A stretch of 64,000 nt of DNA, from contig CAVUFS010000004.1 in assembly GCA_963740675.1 (NCBI GenBank), positions 682,001 through 746,000 of the forward strand. The letters run 5' to 3'. Shown here in pieces: positions 11,133-24,162 of the stretch. This stretch comes from CAIKMD01 sp963740675. Its GTDB lineage: Bacteria; Pseudomonadota; Alphaproteobacteria; ATCC43930; CGMCC-115725. The position numbers and the translations under genes are program-made. Under the pieces are notes generated by a model. That model saw only the letters and a program-made list of their open reading frames with translations. It did not search any database and was not told where the DNA came from. How positions within the stretch are numbered: the first letter of the stretch is position 1; each line of letters starts with the position of its first letter.

Positions 11133-11588
11133 CTAGCCGAGCAGCTTTTTGACCATCTGGCTCGATTTCGAGGGATCGAGCTGGCCAGCATATTTCTCTT
11201 TCAGCGCGGCCATGACCTTGCCCATGTCCTTGACGCTCGATGCGCCGGTCGCGGCGATGACGCCTTTGATCACGGCCTCGGCCTCGTCGTCGGACATCGC
11301 CTTGGGCAGGAAGCGCTCGATGATCGCGATCTCGCCGCGTTCTTTCTCGGCGAGCTCGGGACGGCCGCCTCGGTCGTAGAGTTCAATCGATTCGCGGCGC
11401 TGCTTGATCATCTGCTGCAGCATCGACTGGATGTCCGGATCGGCGATTCCGTCCATGTTGCCTTTGGGCCGCGCCTCGATGTCGCGCTCTTTGAGGCGCG
11501 CGAGGATGAGACGCACGGTCGACACCGCGAGCAGTTCCTTGTCGCGCATCGCCTGCTTCAAGGCCTCGCTGAATTGCTCGCGCAACAT
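11133..11588 (-). CDS. GatB/YqeY domain protein
   Basis: The 151-residue protein matches the stand-alone YqeY family: an N-terminal helix MRDKELLAVSTVRLILARLKERDIEA, a middle ESIELYDRGGRPELAEKE region, and a C-terminal tail domain (GKVMAALKEKYAGQLD) related to the tRNA-binding end of GatB. It may act in tRNA-dependent amidation or general tRNA binding; the function is not settled. It lies 111 bases upstream of dnaG in the same direction, the order found in many proteobacteria. It is divergent from carA, with a 184-base shared promoter region. Confidence 0.93.
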   Translation of the reverse strand: MLREQFSEALKQAMRDKELLAVSTVRLILARLKERDIEARPKGNMDGIADPDIQSMLQQMIKQRRESIELYDRGGRPELAEKERGEIAIIERFLPKAMSDDEAEAVIKGVIAATGASSVKDMGKVMAALKEKYAGQLDPSKSSQMVKKLLG

Positions 11589-11772
11589 TCTGATCTCCGA
11601 AAAATCCCGATTCGCGCGAAATTAGCGTGTGACTCAGCTTGACGGAAGGTTAGGTGCGGTCTATCTCCCGCTCTTAGCCCAATCTTCCGTCTTAGTCGCG
11701 CCGCCCGGCGTTTGGAGCGGTGTGTTTTGACGCGGGCAGGTCGCCACACTTGTCACGAGGCCTACCGCAAGA

Positions 11773-12942
11773 ATGACCGACGCGCCCCTGCCGTCCGCGC
11801 GCCCCGAAGGTGCGAATGCCGCTCTGGTTTTGGCGGATGGCAGCGTTTTTTGGGGCCGTGGCCTCGGCGCTCCGGGCATTCGTACCGGCGAAATCTGCTT
11901 CAACACCAGCTTGACCGGCTATCAGGAGATCATGACCGATCCCTCCTATGCCGGTCAGATCATCACCTTTACCTTCCCCCATATCGGCAATGTCGGCGCC
12001 AATACCGAGGATATCGAGACCATCACCCCCGCGGCACGCGGGCTGGTGCTGCGCGCCGACATCACCGATCCGTCGAATTGGCGCGCGCTCCAGCATTTCG
12101 ACACGTGGCTGAAATCGCGCGACCTGACCGGCCTCGCCGGCGTCGACACACGGCGACTGACCCGTCGCATCCGCGACGGCGGCCCGCCCAATGGCACCAT
12201 CTGCTATGCGCCCGACGGCAATCTCGATCTCGAGAAGCTGGTGAAAGAGGCACGGGCCTGGCCGGGCCTCGAAGGCATGGACCTCGCCAAAGAGGTGAGC
12301 TGCCGCCAAAGCTATCACTGGGACGAGACCGGCTGGATCCAAGGCAAAGGCTACGGCACGCTGACCGCGCCGAAACACAAGGTCGTCGCGGTCGATTACG
12401 GCGCCAAGCGCAATATCCTGCGCATGCTGGCGAGCGAGGGCTGCGACGTCACCGTGATGCCGGCAACGGCAAGCGCCGAAGACATTCTGCGCCACAACCC
12501 GGACGGTATCTTCCTCTCGAACGGCCCGGGCGATCCGGCGGCGACCGGCGAATATGCGGTTCCGGTAATCAAGCGACTCGTCGACAGCGGCAAGCCGGTG
12601 TTCGGGATCTGCTTGGGCCATCAGCTTCTGGCACTCGCCCTTGGCGGCAAGACCAAGAAGATGTCGATCGGCCATCGCGGCGCCAATCACCCGGTGAAGG
12701 ACCTCGCCACCGGCAAGGTCGAGATCACCAGCCAGAATCACGGCTTCTGCGTCATTCCCGAGAGCCTCCCGAAAGAGGCCGAGGTGACGCATGTCTCGCT
12801 GTTCGACGGCTCGAATGAAGGGCTGCGGCTGAAAGACCGGCCGGTCTTCTCGGTGCAATACCATCCCGAGGCCAGCCCCGGCCCGCAGGACAGTCATTAT
12901 CTCTTCAAGCGCTTCACTGACGCGATGAATAAGAAAAGCTGA
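11773..12942 (+). CDS. carA: carbamoyl-phosphate synthase small (glutaminase) subunit
   Basis: CarA hydrolyses glutamine and passes ammonia to CarB for carbamoyl phosphate, the precursor of arginine and pyrimidines. The 389-residue protein has the N-terminal CarA-specific domain (FNTSLTGYQEIMTDPSY) and a class-I glutamine amidotransferase domain. The catalytic Cys is in FGICLGHQ near residue 278, and the His and Glu are in QYHPEASPGP near residue 364. The frame is intact. The stop is followed three bases later by the carB ATG, so translation is coupled. Confidence 0.98.
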   Translation: MTDAPLPSARPEGANAALVLADGSVFWGRGLGAPGIRTGEICFNTSLTGYQEIMTDPSYAGQIITFTFPHIGNVGANTEDIETITPAARGLVLRADITDPSNWRALQHFDTWLKSRDLTGLAGVDTRRLTRRIRDGGPPNGTICYAPDGNLDLEKLVKEARAWPGLEGMDLAKEVSCRQSYHWDETGWIQGKGYGTLTAPKHKVVAVDYGAKRNILRMLASEGCDVTVMPATASAEDILRHNPDGIFLSNGPGDPAATGEYAVPVIKRLVDSGKPVFGICLGHQLLALALGGKTKKMSIGHRGANHPVKDLATGKVEITSQNHGFCVIPESLPKEAEVTHVSLFDGSNEGLRLKDRPVFSVQYHPEASPGPQDSHYLFKRFTDAMNKKS

Positions 12943-12945
12943 GCG

Positions 12946-16196
<3,251 letters not shown>

Positions 16197-16197
<1 letters not shown>

Positions 16198-16220
16198 GCG
16201 CTGATTTCTCAGCGCTTTGT
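16197..16220 (+). terminator. hairpin at the carB stop, possible terminator or attenuator
   Basis: A perfect 8-bp stem AGCGCTGA/TCAGCGCT with loop TTTC overlaps the last base of the carB stop codon and is followed by TTGTTATG. The T-tract is short, so termination may be partial and some transcripts could read into greA. Confidence 0.5.
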
Positions 16221-16252
16221 TATGCTGAACGCCACGGGGACAAGCTGCCCTT

Positions 16253-16726
16253 ATGACGAAAATTCCGATGACCTCCGGCGGCTATAGCCGTCTGCAGGAG
16301 GAGTTGAAGAGACTCAAGAGCGTCGACCGCCCGGCCATTATCCGTGCGATCGCCGAAGCGCGCGAGCAAGGCGATATCGCCGAAAACGCCGAATATCACG
16401 CCGCGCGCGAGCGCCAGGGCTTCATCGAAGGCCGGGTGATGGAGCTCGAGGACAAGATCGCGCGCGCCGAGGTGATCGACGTGACCAAGCTCTCGGGCAA
16501 GGTCATCAAATTCGGCGCCACGGTCACGCTCGAAGACGAAGAGACCGAGGAAAAGACCGTCTATCAGATCGTCGGCGAGGACGAGGCGAATATCAGCAAG
16601 GGCCTGCTATCGGTGACCTCGCCGGTAGCGCGCGCCCTGATCAGCAAGACGATCGGTGACAATGTCGAGGTCTCGACACCCCGCGGCGCGCGGTCCTACG
16701 AGATCGTCAAAGTCCAATTTAAATAG
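16253..16726 (+). CDS. greA: transcription elongation factor GreA
   Basis: GreA rescues backtracked RNA polymerase by inducing transcript cleavage. The 157-residue product has the N-terminal antiparallel coiled coil with the acidic tip (IAEAREQGDIAENAEYHAARE, residues about 35-55) and the C-terminal FKBP-like domain (YQIVGEDEANISKGLLSVTSP). Length is standard. It lies 55 bases after carB on the same strand, an order shared by many alphaproteobacteria, and converges with the Lrp-family gene 8 bases downstream. Confidence 0.97.
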   Translation: MTKIPMTSGGYSRLQEELKRLKSVDRPAIIRAIAEAREQGDIAENAEYHAARERQGFIEGRVMELEDKIARAEVIDVTKLSGKVIKFGATVTLEDEETEEKTVYQIVGEDEANISKGLLSVTSPVARALISKTIGDNVEVSTPRGARSYEIVKVQFK

Positions 16727-16733
16727 GTCGCGC

Positions 16734-17213
16734 TCAGTCGTCGGCTTCGATCGGTACGCCCGGCTCGGCCTTCGAGGCGCGGATCGCGAGCGACGATTTC
16801 ACATGCGTGACATTGGGCGCAGCGGTTAGCTTGGTCGTGAGGAAGCGCTGATAGCTGTCCCAATCCGAGGCGACGATCTTCAACAGGAAATCGGTCTCGC
16901 CGGCGAGCATATGCGCCTCGCGCACCTCGGGCCAGGACGCGACCAGCGCCTCGAAAGCTTTGAGATCGGGCTCGGCCTGGGTCGCGAGACCGACCTGAGC
17001 GAAAACCGTGACGGCGAAGCCCAGCGCTTCGGGATTGACCTCGGCATGATATCCGCGGATATACCCGGCCTCTTCCAAGGCGCGGACGCGCCGCAAGCAA
17101 GGCGGCGCCGAGATGCCGGCCCGTTCTGCCAGGTCCACGTTGGTCATGCGGCCATCAGCTTGCAGATCGTGCAAAATCCGACGGTCGATGCGATCAAGCT
17201 TGCTGCGGCGCAT
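16734..17213 (-). CDS. Lrp/AsnC-family transcriptional regulator
   Basis: The 159-residue regulator has an N-terminal helix-turn-helix (LDRIDRRILHDLQADGRMTNVDLAERAGIS, spanning residues 5-34) and a C-terminal RAM/AsnC ligand-binding domain. The HMLAGETDFLLKIVASDWDSY stretch there is characteristic of the family. Such proteins sense amino acids and often control adjacent genes. The divergent neighbour across a 72-base gap is the ELM1-family gene; whether that is its target is unknown. Confidence 0.93.
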   Translation of the reverse strand: MRRSKLDRIDRRILHDLQADGRMTNVDLAERAGISAPPCLRRVRALEEAGYIRGYHAEVNPEALGFAVTVFAQVGLATQAEPDLKAFEALVASWPEVREAHMLAGETDFLLKIVASDWDSYQRFLTTKLTAAPNVTHVKSSLAIRASKAEPGVPIEADD

Positions 17214-17285
17214 GAAAAATTCCCAAACCCAGGCGATTTCTTATCGATAATTGCCAAGTCTAGCCGAACGTAATAATCTTTCAAG

Positions 17286-18281
17286 ATGGCAGCGACCGCC
17301 GCCGTGACCCCTGCCGATCCTTCTGACAACCCACCCCAGATCTGGGTGCTGCATGACGGCAAGATCGGCATGGCCAACCAGGTCACCGGCCTGGCCGAGG
17401 CGCTCGGCTGGCCCATAACCCAAAAGCGCCTCGCGATCCGCGCGCCCTGGCGCTACTTGCCACCCAGCCTCTGGCTTGGCCCCGCGCTGGCCATCGACCC
17501 TGCCGGAGCCCGGCTCGAGCCGCCCTGGCCCGATATCGTCATTGGCTGCGGCCGCAACAGCGTTGCCCCGGCCCGGATGGTCAAGCGCGCGAGTGGCGGC
17601 CGAACCTTCTGGGTCCAGGTGCAGGACCCGCGCTCCTTCCGCAACGAGATCGACCTTATCGTCGCCCCGCGCCACGACCCGGCGCCGGGCGAGAATGTGT
17701 TCCGCACCCTGGGCGCGGTGCATCGCGTGACCCCGGAGAAGCTTGCCGCCGACGCGGCGCGCTGGGCGCCGACCTTCGCCGCCCTGCCGCGCCCGCTCGT
17801 CGCCGTGCTGATCGGCGGCGACAACAGCGTCTATCGCCTGACCGAGGAGCGCTTTGGGGCGCTCTGCGACCGGCTCGTCGCGCTGGCGAAGAGCGGCGTC
17901 GGCCTTGCCATCACGCCGTCGCGCCGCACCGGCGAAGCCCAGCGCGCCTTGCTGCAGAAGCGCCTCGCCGGCCTGCCCGCCTTCATCTGGGACGGCAGCG
18001 GCGACAATCCCTATTTCGCGATGCTGGGCGCGGCGGATGCGGTCATCGTCACCGCAGATTCGGTGTCGATGATCAGTGAGGCCGCTTCGACCGGCAAGCC
18101 GGTGCATATCATCGAGCTCGAAGGCGGCTCGGCGAAATTCGCGCGCTTCCATCAGGCGATGCGCGAGGCCGGCATCACGCGGCCCTTCAACGGCACGCTC
18201 GAGACCTGGCATTACGCGCCGCTCGACGACACGGCGCGCGCCGCCAGCGAGATCCGCCACCGCCTCGGGAAAGCGGCCTGA
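17286..18281 (+). CDS. mitochondrial-fission ELM1 family (DUF1022) protein
   Basis: The 331-residue protein matches the ELM1/DUF1022 family, whose fold resembles GT-B glycosyltransferases. Characteristic segments are IWVLHDGKIGMANQVTGLAE at the N terminus, VQVQDPR near residue 115, and TADSVSMISEAASTGKPVHI near residue 255, the latter resembling the nucleotide-sugar-binding loop of GT-B enzymes. In bacteria these genes often accompany envelope glycolipid genes. The stop is two bases before the start of the PAP2-type gene, so the two are probably translated from one mRNA. Confidence 0.9.
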   Translation: MAATAAVTPADPSDNPPQIWVLHDGKIGMANQVTGLAEALGWPITQKRLAIRAPWRYLPPSLWLGPALAIDPAGARLEPPWPDIVIGCGRNSVAPARMVKRASGGRTFWVQVQDPRSFRNEIDLIVAPRHDPAPGENVFRTLGAVHRVTPEKLAADAARWAPTFAALPRPLVAVLIGGDNSVYRLTEERFGALCDRLVALAKSGVGLAITPSRRTGEAQRALLQKRLAGLPAFIWDGSGDNPYFAMLGAADAVIVTADSVSMISEAASTGKPVHIIELEGGSAKFARFHQAMREAGITRPFNGTLETWHYAPLDDTARAASEIRHRLGKAA

Positions 18282-18283
18282 GA

Positions 18284-19613
18284 ATGCGCGTGCTGCCTCT
18301 GGTTTGCCGGAAGCTTCCTGCTGCTCTGTGGCGGGCTGATCCTGCTGCCGGGCATCGATCTCTGGACGAGCGGCCTGTTCTACCGGCCGGGCAACGGCTT
18401 TTTCCTCGGCGATTGGGCGCCGTTCCGGCTCATCCACGATCACCTCGCGCTCGCCGTCTGGGCCTATGCCATCGCGGTGATCGTGGTGGGCGGTGCGAGC
18501 CTCATGCAGCGTCGCGCCGTCTTGGGCCTAACCCCGCGCGCCGCGATCTTCCTGCTGCTCTCGCTCGCGCTTGGCCCGGGCCTCACGGTCAACACGATCT
18601 TCAAGGATCATTGGGGACGCGCCCGGCCAGCGCAGATCACGCAGTTCGGCGGCACGCAGAAATTCACCCCGGCCTTCGTGCCGAGCGATCAATGCCGGCG
18701 CAATTGCTCTTTCCCTGCCGGCGATCCGGCGATGGGCTTCTACCTCGTCTCGGCGGCGTTCCTCGCTGGCGGCGCGGCGGCGCGCCGCAATGGCGTGATC
18801 GCTTCGGTCGCGCTCGGCGCAGGGCTCGGCATCGTGCGCTTGGCGCAAGGCGGGCATTTCCTCTCCGACATCGTCGCCTCGGGCTTTCTCGTCGCCGCGA
18901 TCGCCTGGGGCCTGCATTGGCTCATTCTGCGAAGCGACGCCGTCGAGCGCTGGTGGCAGGCGCTCTGCCATCCCTCACCCGGCCTCAAGCGTTTCGCCTG
19001 GCTGTCGCTCGGCTGCGTTATCGCTTTCGTCATCGCCTATCGCTGGATCGACGTCCCGCTCGCGCGCGCGCTACAGAATATCGATCCCGTCACGCACGCG
19101 ATCTTCGGCTTCATCACGAGGCTCGGCGAAGGCGGTGTCTATCTCGTGCCGCTCGGCCTGCTGCTGTTTTTGGCATGGCTCAACCACGCGCGGCTTTGGA
19201 TCCTGCGCGCCGCCTTTGTCTTCGTGGCACTCGCCGTGCCCGGCATCGTCGCCGACATCATGAAGCCGGTCTTCGGCCGCGCGCGTCCGGTGCTGCTGTT
19301 CCGCGAGAATCTTTTCGGCTTCACCTGGGGCAACCCGCACGCCAATGCCTGGTCCTTCCCCTCGGGCCACAGCGTCACTGTCGCGGCGCTGGCCGTCGCC
19401 CTCTATGCGATCTACCCGCCCGCCTGGCCGGCTTACGCCTTGCTCGCCCTTGCTGTCATGGCGAGCCGCATTATCCTCGACCAGCACTACCTGAGCGACG
19501 TGATCGCCGGCTTTTATCTCGGCTGCGCTTTCGCGCTGGCCTTCGTCGCGGCCGCAAGGCGGCACCGATTGCCGCTCGCCATCGAGCGCAAAACGCTCAG
19601 CGATAGCCTTTGA
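18284..19613 (+). CDS. tandem PAP2-family membrane phosphatase, frameshifted near the start
   Basis: ATG 18284 gives MRVL before the frame fails. Dropping one C of the CC at 18296-18297 gives MRVLLWFAGSFLLLCGG and a continuous frame to 19613, about 442 residues. It contains two PAP2 (phosphatidate-phosphatase-like) units with several membrane segments. The second has all three motif blocks (KPVFGRARP, SFPSGHS, SRIILDQHYLSD). The first has KDHWGRARP and a histidine-containing third block, but Asp in place of the motif-2 histidine (SFPAGDPA), a change seen in LpxE-like lipid A phosphatases. It follows ELM1 and converges with the ArnT-like gene, overlapping it by 17 bases. Confidence 0.85.
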
Positions 19614-21123
19614 AATCGCTGAGGTCGCGGATCTCATAGACCCGCGTCAGCGGCTCGCCGCCCCGATGGATCGGCGGCCCCAGGAAAATCGTCACCTGCT
19701 CGATCGGTCCTGATGACGCGAAGCGGCTGACGATGTCGCCGATATTGTTGCGATACGAGACGAGCAGGAAATTCTGCCCAACGAATTTCTCGGGCTGCGC
19801 GGTGAGATCGAATTGGTCGTGGATGCCGCCGGCGCCGTTCCATTTGAGCGAATCGAAAGGATGCGGCCGCACGTAGTAGATTAGCGCCGCCATGAGCTCG
19901 CGATCGTCGGTCATCAGATGCTTGCCAGGATTCTCGGCGAGCATGCGGCCGATCGAGGTGCCGAGTTGGCGCCAGCCTTTGAGGCGGTGCAGCGGATCGT
20001 ATTTGCCCGGCAGGTTGTAGCCAACGAGCTGCGTCAGCGGCTTGGCCTCGACGATCGCCACCGCGGCGGCGACATGCAGCGCGACCGAGCCCCAAACGAG
20101 TATGCGCGGCATCTCCGCGAGGAGAAACGCGACCACCAGCACCGTCGCCGAAAGATAAGTCGGCGCCGACCAGTTCGGCTCGGCGCGCGAGAGGAAGCTC
20201 ACCACCAGCATCATCGCCAACGTCGGTAGCGCGAAGAAGGCGAGCATCGCCGCGCGCGGCTCTTTCATTGTGCGCCGCCCCAGCACCGCAAGCAGGATCA
20301 ACGCGCCGAACAGCACCGGGCCGAAGACGCCGAATTGCGAGCCGAAGAATGCGAGGAATTTGTCGGGATGGAACAGTGGCCCACTGAGCGCGGCGTTCTG
20401 CTGCGTGTGGTGATAGGAGACGAAACCATGCGACCAGTTCCAGAAGAAATTCGGCGAATAGATCAGCAAGGCGAGCAGCATCGCCGCGCCGAAACGCGGC
20501 AGGTAGCGACGCTCGGCGCGATAGATCGCGAGGAAGAGCAGCGCCGAGATCATCCAATACGCCATCGCGTATTTGGATAGGAGCCCGAAGCCACTCGCGA
20601 TGCCGACGAGCCACCACCAGCGCTCACCCCCTTTTGTCTCTCCAGCCGGCTCGCGCGCGCGCACGAAGGCATAGAGGGCGACCGACCAGCAGAAGAGCAA
20701 CGGCGCGTCGGTCGACATGATGACGGCCGAGACCCAGACGCCAGGCAAGGTCGCGTAGACCACCGACGACCAGAACGCTGTGCGCGCGTCGTAAAGCCGC
20801 CGCGCCAGCAGATAGATCATCGTTGCGATGCCGAAATGGAGGAGCGGCGCTGCCATGCGGACGGCGAGCTCGTTATCATTGCCGGCAAGCCTTGTCGTCA
20901 GAGCGATCAGCCAAGCGACGACCGGCGGCTTCGAGTAATAACCCCAATCCGGCGTCAGCGACCAAAGCCAATACTGCGCCTCGTCGGGATAAAGATCGGT
21001 CGTCCCCGAGGCGATCCAGAGGAGCCGCACCACCGTAATGGCGAAGGCGATGAAGATCGCGGCGCGGAAGCTGCGTTCCGCCTCCGCTGAGGTGGTTTTC
21101 CGAACCTGACTACCAACAACCAT
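19597..21123 (-). CDS. ArnT/PMT-like glycosyltransferase (GT39/GT83 family, GT-C fold)
   Basis: The 508-residue integral membrane protein has about ten hydrophobic segments. An acidic pair sits in the first periplasmic loop (DLYPDEAQYW, near residues 43-52), the catalytic region of dolichyl- or undecaprenyl-phosphate-sugar transferases. YYSKPPVVAWLIALTTRLAG follows, the usual ArnT-like second loop. Such enzymes move a sugar from a polyprenyl phosphate to lipid A, another lipid or a protein. The 3' end overlaps the convergent PAP2 gene. Together with ELM1 and PAP2 this suggests an outer-membrane lipid-modification locus; the sugar and acceptor are unknown. Confidence 0.88.
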   Translation of the reverse strand: MVVGSQVRKTTSAEAERSFRAAIFIAFAITVVRLLWIASGTTDLYPDEAQYWLWSLTPDWGYYSKPPVVAWLIALTTRLAGNDNELAVRMAAPLLHFGIATMIYLLARRLYDARTAFWSSVVYATLPGVWVSAVIMSTDAPLLFCWSVALYAFVRAREPAGETKGGERWWWLVGIASGFGLLSKYAMAYWMISALLFLAIYRAERRYLPRFGAAMLLALLIYSPNFFWNWSHGFVSYHHTQQNAALSGPLFHPDKFLAFFGSQFGVFGPVLFGALILLAVLGRRTMKEPRAAMLAFFALPTLAMMLVVSFLSRAEPNWSAPTYLSATVLVVAFLLAEMPRILVWGSVALHVAAAVAIVEAKPLTQLVGYNLPGKYDPLHRLKGWRQLGTSIGRMLAENPGKHLMTDDRELMAALIYYVRPHPFDSLKWNGAGGIHDQFDLTAQPEKFVGQNFLLVSYRNNIGDIVSRFASSGPIEQVTIFLGPPIHRGGEPLTRVYEIRDLSDFKGYR

Positions 21124-21252
21124 GGGTCCGCAGAGTAGTGGGGATTGCGATTGAGGGGAATCCGTGCGGCGATTTGAAACGCCGGGGTTGCAAGCTTTAG
21201 AGCCAGCGCGGGGTGAAATTTCCTCAATATCTTGTCATATTGAGAAAACGCG

Positions 21253-23171
21253 ATGCTCAGGATCGAGACTTTCGACAATAAAAGCGGCGGCAACGCCTTT
21301 TTCAAGGCGGTGACGCATCCGCTTGCCGCCGCGGCGGCGCCCGATCTGCTGCGCCGCCTGAAGGAAGGGCGCTGCGCGGTCTATGACCTTGAGGGCCAGA
21401 TCGACGCGCTGGCCGAGCTTTACGATTTCAGCGGCCTCGATCTCGCCGGCTGTTTCGTCCAGGACGTGACGGCCGTCGGCCGGAAAGTGTTGGGCAAAGC
21501 CGCGCAGCCGGTGACGACATTGAAAGACTCGGGTGCACGCATCGTCTTCGTCGCCGGCTTCGATGCCGAGCGCGCGGCGGCGCATATCCGGCATTTGCTG
21601 CCCGCGGGCGCTTCGGTGCTGAGCCTCGATGCGCTGCGCCTGCCCGAGAGCATTGTGCCACGCGGGCGGCGCTATCTCGACCCGCTCAATTTCGCGACCA
21701 ATTTCGTCTTCTTCCGCGAGCAGGATGGATTATCGACACGGCTCGTCACGGCGAATTATTGGTCGGGCTATGGCGGCACCGCGCTGAAGCTGTGGCTGCT
21801 GCTGTTCGATGCCAGCGGCAAATCGATCGCCGAATGGACCGAGGATGTCGCGCCCGGCGCGACCTCGATCGTGATCGACAGCAAAACGGTGCGGCAGCGT
21901 TTTGCTTTGCCGGAATTCACCGGCCAGCTTTTCGTCCATGCGATCGGCGCGCAAGGCCACGACGTCGTGAAATACGCGCTCGACACGTATGGCGGTAACA
22001 ATAGCGAGCACGCTTTCTCTTGCACGCATGACGCGAATTCCTGGCCGGCGGATTTCTATGCCGGCCTCCCCGCGCCCGATGCCGGCGAGCAGGTTACGCT
22101 GTGGATCCAGAACAGCCAGCCTTGCGCAATTCCCGCCGGCGCGATCGGCCTCAATCTGATGGGCGACAACAAGAGCGCGACGCTCGATCGCGCGCTCACG
22201 CCTTTCGCCAGTCACGCGCTCGATGTCGCGTCACTGTTGCCTGAGGCGCGCTGGCCGCAACAGATCGAGGTCAGCGCCGGCAAATATATGGTACGGCCAC
22301 GCTACGAAGTGACGCGACGCGATAAGGCGACGGGACTGGGCCGCCGCCGCATCGCGCATGTGAATGTCGAGCGCACCGATCTCAAGCCCGATCCGAAACT
22401 CGCTGAGCTCGGCAATCTTTTGGGCAAAGGGCACATCCTGCCGGCGCCGATCCTGCCGCCCGATCGCTGGCGCTCGATCGCGCTGCCGACACCGATGGCA
22501 CGCGCGCAGGAAGAATTGCCGATCGCACTGCTCGCCTATGACGCGTCTGGTAAAGAGCTGGCGCGGCATTCCTTCGGCAAGCTGCAGCGGCGGCAATCGA
22601 TCGCTATCGATGTCGACGAGATTTGTCGCGCGCCCGGCGCTGAGGGCGGCCATATCGAGCTGGTCTATGATTTCGCGCAGGGCAACAGCGCCGATGGCTG
22701 GCTGCATGCGCTGTTCCGTTACGAGGATCGTGCCAGCGGCCATCGCGCCGAGACCAGCTTCGGCAGCCACGTCTTCAACACGGTGCTCACCTATAAGGGC
22801 GAGCCGCAATCCTATTCCGGGAAGCCGCCGGGACTCTCAACGCGGCTCTTCCTGCGCCTCGGCGCGGCGCCGCACGATACGCTCTGCCATCTCATCTACC
22901 CGGCCTCGACGCCGTTTCACGCGCAAAGCACGACCGATCTTATCCTCACCGATGCGATGGGCGCCGAAGTGGGCCGTCAGCAAATCCATATCCCCTGTGC
23001 GGGGCTCGCGCTTCTGGCGCTATGGCGAAATATTCGACGACGCGAACTCGGGCACGGGCCGGCGAGAACGCCTATATTGTCATTCGCGATACGACCTGCC
23101 GGCTTTTCGGCTATCATGGCGTCATGGGGGAAGGCGGGGCCTTCAGCCTCGACCACATGTTCGGTTTTTGA
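21253..23171 (+). CDS. unrecognised ~640-residue protein, 3' end frameshifted
   Basis: I do not recognise this family. The product starts MLRIETFDNKSGG and lacks a signal peptide or membrane segments; it is rich in beta-strand-like repeats. The open frame degenerates after HIPCAG near 23000. Removing one G near 23003 and one A near 23046 restores SRFWRYGEIFDDA and then AGENAYIVIRDTTCRLFGYH, ending at a TGA (23169-23171) that abuts the trxB ATG. That junction argues the restored end is the true one. Tight coupling to trxB hints at a redox or envelope-related job, but no function can be assigned. Confidence 0.65.
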
Positions 23172-24141
23172 ATGAGCGAACGGATCCACACCAAAGTCCT
23201 GATCGTCGGCGCGGGGCCGGCCGGCTATACGGCGGCGATCTATGCCGCACGTGCCAATCTCAACCCGATCCTGGTGCAAGGGCTGCAGCCCGGCGGCCAG
23301 CTCATGATCACCACCGATGTCGAGAATTATCCCGGCTTCGCCGATGTGATCCAGGGCCCGTGGCTGATGGAAGAGATGGCGAAGCAGGCCGAACATGTCG
23401 GCACCAAGCTCGTCTCCGACATCATCGTCTCGTGCGATATCTCGCAGCGGCCTTTCGTCTGCACCGCCGATTTCGGGCGACATCTATATCGCCGACGCGC
23501 TCGTCATCTGCACCGGCGCGCAGGCGCGCTGGCTCAACCTGCCGAGTGAGGATAAATTCCGCGGCGCGGGCGTCTCGGCCTGCGCCACCTGCGACGGCTT
23601 TTTCTTCCGCAACCGCAGGGTCGCGGTGATCGGCGGCGGCAACACCGCGGTCGAGGAAGCGCTCTATCTTACCAATCACTGCGTCAGCGTCACGCTGATC
23701 CATCGCCGCGACACGCTGCGCGCCGAAAAGATCCTGCAGCAGCGGCTGTTCGACCATCCGAAGATCAAGATCATCTGGGACAGCGTGGTCGATGAAGTGC
23801 TGGGCGGCGAGAATCCGAAACACGTCACCGGCCTGCGCCTAAGCAACACCAAGACCGGCAAGACCAGCGAGATCGAAGTCGACGGCATGTTCGTCGCCAT
23901 CGGCCACGATCCGGTCACCGAGTTATTCAAGGATCAGCTTACCCTCGACGAGGGCGGCTATATCATCACCAAGCCGGATTCGACCGCGACCGAGATCCCG
24001 GGCGTATTCGCCGCCGGCGATGTGAAAGACAAGATTTTTCGCCAGGCCGTAACCGCGGCTGGCATGGGCTGCATGGCGGCGCTCGAAGCAGAGAAATTTC
24101 TGGCGGCTGCCGAGGCCCGTTCGCGCGCTGCAGCGGAGTAG
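23172..24141 (+). CDS. trxB: thioredoxin-disulfide reductase, broken by a one-base insertion
   Basis: TrxB transfers electrons from NADPH via FAD to thioredoxin. The FAD-binding loop VGAGPAGYTAA, the redox pair CATC (ACATCDGFF), the NADPH loop GGGNTAVEEA and the C-terminal FAD motif GVFAAGDV are all present, but in two frames. The shift lies in GATTTCGGG near 23476: removing one T gives DSGDIYIADALV and a continuous ~322-residue protein of normal length. Because the enzyme is usually essential, an assembly or read error is more likely than real loss. The ATG directly follows the stop of the previous gene. Confidence 0.93.
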
Positions 24142-24162
24142 AGACGCCCCGTGTCGACGCCA

